This document shows positions 20,402-31,087 of a DNA stretch of 64,000 bases, one piece after another. The first letter of the stretch is position 1; every line of letters begins with the position of its first letter. The notes under the pieces are model-generated. The model searched no databases, was not told where the DNA came from, and saw only the letters and a list, made by a program, of their open reading frames with translations. The stretch comes from Acrasis kona (Eukaryota > Heterolobosea > Eutetramitea > Acrasida > Acrasidae). The stretch is taken from assembly GCA_026419775.2 (NCBI GenBank), contig JAOPGA020001893.1:62001-126000 (forward strand). The letters run 5' to 3'. The position numbers were made by a program, and so were the translations under genes.

Positions 20402-23270
20402 CTACAAAATCGTGCACGAACCATTCTTTGAAGAATCAACTTCATCCATCAACAAATATCGATTATAAGCCAATCGACCATGATTCTTATTCTTCTTGCT
20501 ATGGAATCTCGCCAAACAATACTCATTACTTCCCTTACAAAACAACGTAAAGTATCTACCATCAAAGCAAAGACTCTTATCACCCAAGTGTCTACTAGGT
20601 GATGAATTCTTATACACATTAATTTTTCTAATACAATTCGTAATCACAGTTTCCTCCTTGTGACTACTGGTATCCCAAATACGTATCACCGCATCATCTA
20701 CGGTACAAGTAGCTACGAACAATCCACAAGCAATTAATTTAACGCTAGCTACCGGAGAAGAATGGACCATCGTAGATAGGCACTTTCCGCTATGTAAGCT
20801 CCAAATCTTACAAGTGCGATCTACGCTACCAGTGGCCACAATGCTAACCACATCTCTCATTTCATCGTTCAACGAAATGCTCATGACCGTGCTAGCGTGA
20901 GCAAAGGTGTACAGATGAGACCAATAAAGCGTTTGCGTGCCGCTCACATCAAACACCAACACTCTGCTTCCGATGCCACAGGCCACCACCGTCTCCGTCA
21001 ATTCCCACAAACAAGTATCGGTCGGTTTTCCTCCAATGCTATAGCTATTAGCGCTGGGTTGAGATGCGTTAGTAGCTGATGCTGCATCTTGGTCGCCCGT
21101 TGCAGAATCTGCATTGGGTTGCAGAGGCACGCCGCTCAAATCATTGAGCAACTCCGAAAGAGCTCTCGTTTCGTACGTTTTGATTAGACGTTTGGTGGGT
21201 AAATCCCAAACATGAATTTGATAACATGTTGGAATTCTTAATTGTTTGACGATTACCATGCATGACATGTTTCTTAGTAATTTAATCGCCACGATCAAAT
21301 CTCTAATGTATTGTGCTTTGAGGAATAATTGGTCCTTGAACATGCTGGATGCGCCGATGACCACCAATGTGTCCGTTGCGTGTTGTAGTGAATCTTCGGT
21401 CACCGTGAATGCGCTGATTCCGAAATTGTAATCTGCTGGGGATGGATGAGTGGAATCGAATGGGAAATGTGTGACGTGATTTTGACGAGATAATTGGAAC
21501 GAATCGCGTTGTTGATTGAATGATTGATCTTGATTGGTCAACATTTTGGCGGCATCAATTTCCGTTAATTGTCTAATCTTTCTTCTCGTTGGTTGACTGG
21601 AAGAATTCAATTCCAACGATCCGCACAATTTAATGGCATCAATTTCACACCATGATCCATAATGTCTACAATCAAAATCAATCCTCACCGAATTGGTTTT
21701 GTACAATGTTGGTTTCAAATGTGGAGAGAAGATCCTTGCGCGTGCATTGGATAAGAATTTCTGAACATCCGATCGATAAATGCAGTCCCATGATTTTGAT
21801 TCCTTGTTTAAAAGTGAAATGGCGGTCACGCACCCTGGTCGGTACGTTTCGAAAATCTCGATATGATTCACATACACTTCAGTGTCGAATTTCAATTCCA
21901 AAAATTCTCTGGAGCCGATTCTTGTGGCAGGCGACCATGTTGCTTGTGGATGGGTTCCGTAATTGGGATAAGTGTTGCTGACTCCAATAACGTTTTTCGA
22001 CGCTTCCTCTGCTGAACGTTCCTTGTTGATCGACATCTGATGATGTGTAACTACTTAATGATAAAAATGATGATGTTGATGATGGATGGGATTGTTCTGT
22101 CCTGGATCCAAATGAAGAACTAAAGTTGGTGACTTGTGAGACCCATTGTTCCAAGTAGGATGGATCTTGTTGACCTGCTTTTCCAATGCTTGAATGAACC
22201 GACTTGCTGCTGAGCAGACTATATAACATCAGGTCATAGGAATACCTTCTTCTGAAAGGTTGCTCTACGTGCTTAAAGTTATTTCTGCAATTAAGTACGA
22301 CTTGACCGTCTAATAGTCGACAGTTGATGAGATGGAAACCACAATTCTTCCAAACTCCTTCGTTACCAAAACCACGCGTGGGTTCAAAGTCGACGAGCGT
22401 GTCAATGTTTTTAGCGTCGTCTACTCTCTTGAGGTTGTAAGCGGAGGCGCTGGTTGGACTGCGTGCGATGCATTGCTTGGTTACAGCTGATGATGATGAC
22501 AATCCGGTGTTGGTGTCAAATGAATGGGATCTTCTTAAAGCTGGAGTAAAACCTGCGTTAAGTTCTTGTGGTACCACAATGTTGGCAGTGTTGACGTAGG
22601 AGTCGCTTGTGACTTTATCCCTTGCTCTCCTTTCGATGGCTTCGAATTCTTCATCTTCCTCATCACTTTCTGTTACTTTTGGGCTGCCGCTTCCTTTTAA
22701 TAATTTCTTCATCACCAGATCATTTTCAAGATCGTACGTGTTCATGCGCTCATGCTTGACTACTTGCAAATCAATTGGCTTTGTTGTTTGTAATTGATTT
22801 AACTTTGGTCTTGTTATTTGTGTGGTCTTGTTTGCTTCGCTTAATGCGTCACTTGTCATGCTCATTAGTTTGATGTCGGCTTGATTGTATATTTTCATCA
22901 CTTGAACGGCCTCATTTTTGTATAGTGCTTCATCCATCTCTCTTGTTTTGTAAATGTTCCTCCACTGGGTGCGTGGTCTGACATAAAAGGACCTGTACTC
23001 TGTACCTTTTACTGTTCTTGGTCTTCTACGTGCAGGATCAAAAGGATGGAAAAATGTAAGGTGAGGCCCCCACCGTTGAAGCGATAATTCTAACCACTTC
23101 TTCTCATTTGTAGCAACGGAGTGGAATAGCTTGCAAACTTTTAGAACGGTCTCTAGTTCCTGTCCATTCAAAAACAGAAATATTTGAAATAGGATATCTG
23201 GTTGTTGGTTAGATAAATCAAGCAGTGGCCTGCTGGCAGGACGTGGTCTAGTTGTCGATTGAGTGGTCAT
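20402..23270 (-). CDS. F-box protein with FBXL4-like discoidin-type region and WD40 repeats, CAAX-like end; apparent frame break
   Basis: The N-terminal half starts at ATG 23270 with an F-box (QPDILFQIFLFLNGQELETV ... CKLFHSVA). A long Ser-rich linker follows with WVSQVTNFSSSFGS. Next comes a beta-sandwich region (NVIGVSNTYPNYGTH, ELKFDTEVYVNHIEIFETY) resembling the domain beside the F-box in FBXL4. At least three WD40 repeats follow (IHVWD, CKIWSL, IRIWD). The last residues are CTIL, a CAAX-like geranylgeranylation signal. The halves are in different frames. Removing one A from the A5 run at 21993-21997 (minus strand) joins them as SVENVIGVSNTYP. A weak-donor intron near 22010-22110 is an alternative. 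Likely an SCF substrate adaptor; the WD40 part would bind the substrate. Confidence 0.78.
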
Positions 23271-24560
23271 GTTGTGTTTAGTCCAATTTTAAACTTCCAC
23301 AAATAGAACTAAGACAACAACAAACACAACTGGCCGCAAAGACACATATTTCAGTAGTCACTTTGATAAAGTGAAGCAACATGTTTTTAGTATTCGAAAG
23401 TTTATATTGAAACGCACAATGCACGTTGTTCTTAAGATGCTTCGCGGGCCCAAAGTTATCAATCAAAAATTTATGAACGCATATCATTCATTGTCAATAA
23501 ACATTGAATCTTCATCGTGAGCTCAAGTATTTGTATTCAACAGTCAAAATCACACGTTCAAACTTCTACAAAACGACAGATAACCAAAGATTTCAAAAGT
23601 TGAGAGCTAAATATTTTTAATCAACATTCTACGGGAACATTCGGCAGTCAGCGAAGTAGTATAAATTTCATTCATAAGTCAGTAGCAACCCTACCCCTAC
23701 AAATTAAAAATTGGCGGCACTAACTAGTAATTTAGTTTTTAATCAATGATTCCCATACTCTACTAGTAAAATTATTACCACCCAACATCCCTTATTCTCC
23801 AAGTTGCCGGCTCCTGCCAATCCCCGTTGAGGCGAACAGGAAGTTGCGCCAGCAAACCCAACAATTATCAGAATCTCTCCACAACTGACAGTATTCAAGC
23901 TGCGAAAGCGAGCGACAACAACCAATATGCAATCGCTCGTAAAGATTGTATGAAAAAAACCGCTAGAGTGGTGCAAGGTTATGGATAAGATGGAGTCTAA
24001 CTCAAGTATTCAGTTGAGTTTGAAGATTTGTTAATCGACCGTTCAAAACCAATGATACAGCAAATGAACACATACCTTTCATTCTCAAACTCAATTACTG
24101 GCTCCTTTAAGAAGAGGCCATCATGCTTCGCATCATACGAAAAACATCTTCATATAAGTGTGGCGCCTGTACGTCTAGTTTCGATATCTGAGTGGAGAGG
24201 CGTACAATTCAGAGGAAAGGTTACCTCCTTAAGAGGGCACACAGAGGTATCGATTCAGAAGAGATAATCGAAGACGAGAGCATTAGCGAGGCACAAGCCA
24301 AATCGAGCGGCTTTCAAAAAATATCACTTTGGCTCCAAAAAAACAAAACTACTTCAAAATTGTATACCAGAATTTGGTTGAAACGAATTTATCAATTCTA
24401 ATAGTTTTAGAGGAGAAACTAATCGAAGATTGAAAAAACCATAAAATAAAGTCGATACTTTTGCAAAAAATTGAATTTATCCTCTGAGTTCATTTATTCA
24501 TACGGAGATAAACTTAATCATACTATGACAGGTACCTTTTTTTCAATAAAGAATGATTTA
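23271..24560. other. Intergenic region with a possible degenerate coding remnant
   Basis: About 1.3 kb. At 23790-23985 (plus strand) the base composition is richer in GC than its flanks, and an open frame without ATG reads plausibly (QVAGSCQSPLRRTGSC ... ARKDCMKKTARVVQGYG, then stop). Another short plus frame lies at 24028-24267. Neither matches a family I know. They may be decayed genes or chance. The stretch includes the 3' flank of the GST gene. Confidence 0.35.
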
Positions 24561-25193
24561 TTAACCACGATTTACATTGTTTGCATTTTTTGGTTTGCGA
24601 TCACTTGCCAAGTACTCCTTAATTCCTTTTCTTTCAGTCATGGTTTCAAGGAAGTTTGTAAGTAGTGGGGCGTCTTTTAGAACATCCTTACGGACTCTTT
24701 GCATGAGCAGTATCATGTCCAATATTAGGTAATCGGCGAATGTTGGTTGCTTTGTGACAAAGAAGGGCTTATACTTAGATTGGCTCAAGAACTTCTCGTA
24801 GATCTTGACGTAGTGTGGGAATTTCTCGTCGCAGAATTTTTCAAACTCTTCCTGAGTGTTTTGATACACGTTGCGCACGTATTGTGTTCTCCAGTCCTCT
24901 ACACCATCAGCGAGTGCATCTGCGTAGTACTTCTCATCACTGGTCTCTGTTAATTTTTGTTCTCTGTCAAAGTATCTCATGATTGCCAAGGTTTGTGATA
25001 GGTGTTTATCTCCAATTGATACAACTGGGACTTGTCCGAAAGGTGCAATGCCTTTGCTGATTAATTCCTGTTTCTTTTGTGGCCAGTTTGCTCCAACTTT
25101 CTCTTCATCATACTTGATTCCTTGGTCTTCAAAAAGGAGTCTGATTGCCTCTGCTTTACCTTGGATGTCGAAGTATGTGAGTGTGATAGACAT
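24561..25193 (-). CDS. Glutathione S-transferase, sigma-like
   Basis: Single exon, 210 residues, the normal GST length. The N-terminal thioredoxin fold has TYFDIQGKAEAIRLLFEDQG with the Tyr expected to activate glutathione, then FGQVPVVSIGDKHLSQTLAIMRYFD, which includes the cis-proline (VP) and the glutathione-binding Q-T-L (usually Q-S). The C-terminal helical domain has PTFADYLILDMI, the conserved N-capping/hydrophobic-staple region. The order and the YFDIQGKAE start resemble sigma-class GSTs (including haematopoietic prostaglandin D synthase). It conjugates glutathione to electrophiles in the cytosol; substrates cannot be read from sequence. Confidence 0.92.
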   Translation of the reverse strand: MSITLTYFDIQGKAEAIRLLFEDQGIKYDEEKVGANWPQKKQELISKGIAPFGQVPVVSIGDKHLSQTLAIMRYFDREQKLTETSDEKYYADALADGVEDWRTQYVRNVYQNTQEEFEKFCDEKFPHYVKIYEKFLSQSKYKPFFVTKQPTFADYLILDMILLMQRVRKDVLKDAPLLTNFLETMTERKGIKEYLASDRKPKNANNVNRG

Positions 25194-26364
25194 TTTTTGT
25201 TATTATTGATGGACTGATCCGGAATTTATATCGTACTACTCATTACAATAGTGAGAATGCAACTTCGGAAGTCGGAATAGAATCAACTTTTACCCAATCA
25301 TTATTGATTCAATTCACTAGCTACATAGCTCCATTTTTAGCAAGAACCATTGAGACTTTCTGTCGCTCGCCATACATGCAAACAAGTATTCTACAAGCAA
25401 CATTATCTACTCTATGCCAACATATCAAGTTCTTCCTTCCTGCTATGGCTATCTACTTTTCACTAAAACACAACAATATATGATTGAAATCAATTATTGC
25501 ATTGCACAGTTGTATTAAAACCTAGGGATTACAGTGTTCCCTAAGGCGGAATCCAGGACTAGGACTTGGGACTTTTAACTTAATTATAATTAATACGGGT
25601 AAGGGCATTTACCATTTTTTTGTACAATGAAATAAATGTTTGGAAGAAGTAACTATTTTTATTGCCCGTAAGTTTTTAGTATGGCCTCACCGACTGCGGG
25701 TTAAGATATTACAACTAAATAGTTGACCGATTAGATCATCAAGTTAATTTTTGGAATTTATCCCTTCCCCGTCAGGGTATGAATTGCAAATTAATGTTTG
25801 TGAATCTTCCGATTATAATTATACTCCAAGATCAAATAGGAATGAAATCGTCTCCTCCCAACATTTATATTCAAACAAACGAAGTCAAGCATGTTGTCGA
25901 TCAATACCATGAAGAAGGAGCAAAAGAGGTTGCTTGATTTGTTTTTGAGCCTCGACATAGACCGTGATACAGATTCCTCTGAGGAAGAAATCTCTCCAGT
26001 CATACTCACAAGGCACTTGTTTGAGAAGAGGGACTTTCAATAGTAGCCTTTAGTGACAAGTTAATCAAGTCGTGGCAGATTCAGCCGAAACAATCCGCCT
26101 TTTGCCAATTATAATAAAACCATTCATTCACAAAGCAATCGAATGTATTACTTTTAAATCTTAACCTTCATTGTACATTTAATCTCCTTTGTAGCATCAA
26201 AATATAACATCAACACATTTCTAAATTTTAATCTTCTTTGTGGCGTAACAATCACAATAACACATCTCTAAATTTCCTTACGTGATCCTTTGTTCCCTTG
26301 CAGTTCAAACACACTTTCAAAGAATCAAACACACATCACAATTGAAAAAAATGTATTTTTTAAT
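25194..26364. other. Intergenic region with one small plus-strand ORF
   Basis: About 1.2 kb between the GST promoter and the 3' end of glutamate dehydrogenase. A 50-codon ATG frame at 25891-26043 (plus) reads MKKEQKRLLDLFLSLDI and SSEEEISPVIL. It looks protein-like but matches nothing I know. Nothing else stands out. Confidence 0.35.
25224..25231 (-). promoter_or_regulatory. TATA-like element upstream of the GST gene
   Basis: TATAAAT on the minus strand, about 30-38 bases before the GST start codon. It is plausible as a core promoter but AT-rich DNA gives such words by chance. Confidence 0.35.
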
Positions 26365-27960
26365 TTAAGGCCAGATACCAAACTCTTGGTAGCACAATGA
26401 AATCTTATCAATGGCACTAACGTAGGCAGCAGTACGGAAGTTGACTTGACGATCCTTGCTAATCTGACGGATCACCTTGTAGCTCTCCTTCATAGTACCT
26501 TCCAAACCAGAGTAGACAAAGTCCTTTTCTGCGGCACCACGAGTCAATACATCGTACTCAGCACTGCTCAACTCTCTTCCGGTTAATGTTTGTAACTTGT
26601 CAATCATGTTACGCTTGCCCTTCTCTTCTGCTTGACGAGTCAATCTTCCGAACTGGACGTGTCCCAAATTCTTCAACCACTCAAAGTATGAAACGGTGAC
26701 ACCACCAGCGTTACAGAACAAATCAGGAACAATGTATGCTCCATTCTTTTCGAGGATCTCAGCGGCTGCTGGTGTGGTGGGTCCGTTGGCACCCTCTCCG
26801 ATCACCTTGGCCTTGATGCGATGTGCGTTTGTCAAGTTGATTACACCCTCAAGAGCGGCTGGGATCAAAATATCACAATCTTGTTCCAAAATGTCAGCAG
26901 AGTTTTGTAAAAGGGTGTGTGCACGTGGGTATCCTACTAGGGAGTGCTTGACCTTGTGGTAGGTGTTGACGTCGTCAACATCGAGTCCATCAGGGTTGTA
27001 GACGGCACCGAATCTCTCTCCGAGACCAACGACCTTTGCTCCATTTTCTTGGAAGAATTTAGCTGCAAAGTAACCTACGTTACCAAGACCTTGTACGATA
27101 ACCTTCTTGCCCTTGATTCCAGTGGTCAACCCGACGCTGCGCATGATTTCATCATCCTCGACCAACTCTCTGACAGAGTAGAAGACACCAAGACCAGTGG
27201 CTTCGTTACGACCGCGAATACCGTTTTGTGAGACTGGCTTACCGGTGACAATACCCATGGCGTTAATGTCGTTAGGGCGGAAAGCGCGGTATGTGTCGCT
27301 GATCCATGACATTTCTCTCATACCGGTACCATAATCGGGCGCTGGTACGTCAACAGCTGGTCCGATGATTCCGCGTTGAATCAACTCTGAGGCAAAACGA
27401 CGAGTGATGCGTTCGATCTCGGTTACATTGTGCTCAGATGGGTTGATGGCGATACCTCCCTTTCCTCCACTGCATTATTAGTTTCATGAGTAATTATGAA
27501 TTCACACTTACCCAAATGGAACGTCTACACAAGCGCACTTGAAGGTCATCAAGGTTGCCAAGGCCATGACTTCGTTTCTGTTGACGTCTGGAGCATAACG
27601 GATACCTCCCTTTGTTGGAAGTCTGTGATGACTGTGTTGGGCTCTGTAGGCTCTGATGGTCTTAACAACTCTCTTACCGTCAGCGTTGATGGTCTCGTGA
27701 GGGATGAGGAATTCGTATAGGGAATCAACTTCCTTGATATATTGAAGGAGACCAGGTTCGTGTAGGGTTGTATTTGCTGCCTTTTTTATTAGATCATATT
27801 AAACACGCGGAAGTACCTTGTCAAAGTATAGACCAACTTGTTGCAAGAATTTGGGCTCTTGCTCTCCATTTTCTCCAACAACAGGCTGTGTTGAGTATGA
27901 ACGAGTGGAAAGAATTCTTCCTGAATTCACGATTCTGCGTAGTGACGATCCCCTCAACAT
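26365..27960 (-). CDS. Glutamate dehydrogenase, mitochondrial
   Basis: Three exons (27960-27817, 27780-27512, 27469-26365) with 36- and 42-bp introns encode 505 residues. The enzyme interconverts glutamate with 2-oxoglutarate and ammonia using NAD(P). Exon 1 is a basic, Ser-rich leader ([20 protein letters not shown]), a typical mitochondrial targeting peptide. The active-site region PFGGGKGG is rebuilt exactly across the second intron, following [19 protein letters not shown]. Later motifs include PAPDYGTG, the Rossmann stretch [17 protein letters not shown], and [17 protein letters not shown]. This is the hexameric short form resembling animal GluD. Cofactor preference is not settled by eye. 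Confidence 0.95.
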
Positions 27961-28245
27961 TTTCTTTGGCTGTTTGTAGAAATAGATGGTTTTAATCGTT
28001 ATTAAGACAACTCGGGCCGGTCAAATCGAAAATTGATTGATAAATCAATTTAGAGTTGATTTCCAATATGAGACTGACTGTTGCAGTCTCTAAAAATCAT
28101 GCTACATCATGTATTTGAGTTACTTTGTCTAATATGTGCAAACAACGCGTGAATTATTATTGTTAATTTTGTACACCATAACAATTGAGGTTGATCAGGA
28201 CCTCCTAAGAAGTTCTAAGAACTTGACTTCGCCTGTATTGTAAAA

Positions 28246-30423
28246 ATGCAAGATCCAACACACTTCAATGAGATACCTACCGAGGTAATGGAACTAATTA
28301 TTGGATACCTACCAGTGAAATACGTAGTATTGGCGATGACGGTATCCAAGCATGTGTTGGGTATTACTGGCTCCCATTTATTATCAAAGAAAGGATTAGA
28401 TTACTTACACGATACTAAATTTGATGTTCCATCAAGCGGTTTAAAGAATATATTAAAATACAGCACGCGGTTAACTAACATCAGCCTTTATGGCAACCCT
28501 ACTATTAATGAAAAGTGTTGGCCAGACATTATTGCCACAATCAATGATAACAAGGACTGGTTAGAGCGACTAGAAATTAACATTGAGGGTATCAGCCCTT
28601 ATCATTTAAATCAACTATCCAACCTTCGGCTCCCAAATTTACATCACTTTGGACTAAAAGTAAACAAAGACTTTCCCCAACCCAAAAATCAAAAAAGCGT
28701 TTGGAAATTTACTTCCTCTTGTGAACGTCTTACTTCCTTAGAGCTAAGATCCTCTTTTTATTTGTCGTGGTCCCTTCACGCAACTCCCACAAATTACTAC
28801 CTAGACAAAAACTACAAAGTCACATTGTCTCGTCTAGAATCGCTCTGTGTATATGGAAACATTAATTTTTACATGGTACCCTTCATTTATATGCCTGAGG
28901 GCACTACGTCCGAAAACTTGGACACAACCCTTCATGAAGTGTGCCCCAAGCTACATACTTTCAAATGTACAGATGACGATGTTCCTTTTAGTCTTGATGA
29001 ATTCATCTCTTTGTTAAAATTTAACATTAATTTGGTAAATCTTGAAGTAAAAGTGAGTTATGGCACGATAAAAAATACATATCATGACCTTGAGCAAAAG
29101 TTCTCTGGTTTGATTACAAAAAATTTGAAATTGGATTCCATTAAGATTAGTTTTTTCGATATTCATTCTTACAATTGGTTGGATTTATCCAAAGCAATGC
29201 CTTTTCTGACTCGTCTGGAATATAGTGGACCGGACTCACATAATCGTCTTCCTGATTTTCTTGACCATTGTAAAATGTTAACTAGTGTTGTTATAAGTAA
29301 TTATGGTGTTATCCCAATACCATCGGATTATAGAGACTATAACAAAAATGATTTTACCACTATGGAGAGGTTATCAAATGTAGTCGCTGCAAATCTCAAA
29401 CTTTTATGTTTAAAGGGTGTAGCATTAAGTTTTGTGCATTTGATTACTATTCTTCAATCATGTCCTAACTTGATGCAACTACATTTAACGGAATGTAATG
29501 TAAATTCAGATGATGATATTGTAGATGATCAATCTCTTCAAACGAAAATTAGCATCATAAATACATCAAGTTGTACCATGAATGGTGTAGTTCTCCTTCG
29601 TCTACTCCGATGCTGTGTTAATACATTACAAAAGTTGACTCTTCAAAAAATAATCTTGAGGGGGTATATACCAGAACATCAATGTCCCATTATGTATTTT
29701 CCGCTTTTGAATAGAATATTTGTTTCTCTTTATAAAGGAAAAAACTCAGATAATGATGAGGATATAATAACAACAGCTCTTCTTCATTTTAAATTGCCAT
29801 CTCTACAACATTTCTCGTATAGATCTAACTTTGACCGAATAAATACATTGCTGTCTTCTTTTAACAGTCTATCTAGTCTCGATCTAGCCCAATGTAGCGA
29901 CGAGACATTGAATATAATTTCTGAAAGAAAACATCGCGTTCCTCGTCTGGATACTGAAGTATGTAATATCACCACTTCAGGACTTCTTCAAATTCCTTTA
30001 GAAATCAGATCCGAGTTGGAAGAACTTCGTATCATTGATGCAAGAATTACAGATACAGAAGCCTTGTGTAGTTTTTTAAAAACATGCCCAAACCTAATTT
30101 ATCTGAGCGTGGGTACGGGCGAAGTTGGTCCAACTAACGAAGTTTTTGAAACTTTATTGCACAGTTGCCCTCAGCTAGAGTATATTATTCTTGGTGGTTG
30201 GGGTGACAAGGACAAGTTATCAAGAGAGGTTGTCGAGGATGTCGTTAAAGGATTAAAATGTTTGAAGTTATTGATGATGAACACAAAGGAGGGAATAATG
30301 ACCAGTAAGAACGTCAAATCTCTACAGGATTATTGTAGAAGAGTGTTATTGAAGCCAGCACCGAAACTAGTTCTATCGCTTATCTCTGAGCCATACACAA
30401 AAAGGACGTGTTGTATGTCGTAA
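28246..30423 (+). CDS. F-box/LRR protein with CAAX-like C terminus
   Basis: Single exon, 725 residues. The N terminus is an F-box (FNEIPTEVMELIIGYLP ... AMTVSKHVL, residues about 7-40). The rest consists of irregular leucine-rich repeats (LTNISLYGN, LTSLELRSS, LMQLHLTECN, LSSLDLAQCS, LIYLSVGTG), which form the substrate-binding solenoid in FBXL proteins. The protein ends in CCMS, which fits a CAAX prenylation site; human FBXL2 is a prenylated F-box/LRR protein of this kind. Inference: an SCF substrate receptor held at a membrane. It stands alone, transcribed away from glutamate dehydrogenase across a 285-bp shared upstream region. Confidence 0.82.
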   Translation: MQDPTHFNEIPTEVMELIIGYLPVKYVVLAMTVSKHVLGITGSHLLSKKGLDYLHDTKFDVPSSGLKNILKYSTRLTNISLYGNPTINEKCWPDIIATINDNKDWLERLEINIEGISPYHLNQLSNLRLPNLHHFGLKVNKDFPQPKNQKSVWKFTSSCERLTSLELRSSFYLSWSLHATPTNYYLDKNYKVTLSRLESLCVYGNINFYMVPFIYMPEGTTSENLDTTLHEVCPKLHTFKCTDDDVPFSLDEFISLLKFNINLVNLEVKVSYGTIKNTYHDLEQKFSGLITKNLKLDSIKISFFDIHSYNWLDLSKAMPFLTRLEYSGPDSHNRLPDFLDHCKMLTSVVISNYGVIPIPSDYRDYNKNDFTTMERLSNVVAANLKLLCLKGVALSFVHLITILQSCPNLMQLHLTECNVNSDDDIVDDQSLQTKISIINTSSCTMNGVVLLRLLRCCVNTLQKLTLQKIILRGYIPEHQCPIMYFPLLNRIFVSLYKGKNSDNDEDIITTALLHFKLPSLQHFSYRSNFDRINTLLSSFNSLSSLDLAQCSDETLNIISERKHRVPRLDTEVCNITTSGLLQIPLEIRSELEELRIIDARITDTEALCSFLKTCPNLIYLSVGTGEVGPTNEVFETLLHSCPQLEYIILGGWGDKDKLSREVVEDVVKGLKCLKLLMMNTKEGIMTSKNVKSLQDYCRRVLLKPAPKLVLSLISEPYTKRTCCMS

Positions 30424-31087
30424 AATAGCATTTATTTAGATATTAAGCAATGATTTTTATTATAAGCAAGTTGTACCAGCAATGAGTTGGTGTTAGTGTA
30501 GCTGTTGATATCTCAGTGGGTGTATCAGTTGGTTTGTCAGTTGGCGTGGGCGTCCATGTCCATGTGGAACAGTTGATGCTAATCTATCTGGTGATAACAA
30601 CTCATCACCAGCAAGAAGACATAGATGCTACACATTGAATTGTCCAGTATGCAAGCAATGTGCAACCACTACCACACTTGTGAAACTCACCTCTCACTCA
30701 TGGTAGACGAGTGATCCACCACTCAACATCCTCAACAAGAGCACCAGGTTCAAATGAATCAGGAGACGATAACTCAAGACAGTCAAGTTTCGCTCCTGCG
30801 TTGACCATCACTATTTCAATTACATTGGTGGCCATTACCAGTTACTTTGTATTCTTTTAAATAAAAATATAATAATAGTTTTTTAAAAAATCGTCTTCCG
30901 TCAAACTTACACTCTACACACTGTGACCTTGTCCATATTTGTTTACTTGTAAAGTTCGCTTTCCGAACGAAAAAACAGTCAACTAACGCGCAAAATTCAT
31001 TTGATCAAAACTATGGTAGTTTATAAAATTGCAGTCATTTTTCTTCATTAGAACTTGAGCATAAATTTCTTCAATTAAAAAACACAA
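30424..31087. other. Intergenic region with a cysteine-rich degenerate frame
   Basis: At about 30510-30690 the plus strand has an ATG-less frame with GRPCPCG and CYTLNCPVCKQC, a zinc-binding-like pattern, ending in a TAG. It could be a transposase or zinc-finger relic. The rest is AT-rich and includes the RNA ligase promoter. No RNA gene seen. Confidence 0.35.

Noticed and set aside
23743-23976. Minus-strand hydrophobic frame in the 23-24 kb gap
   Set aside because: The opposite strand is the more protein-like reading; neither has a match I recognise.
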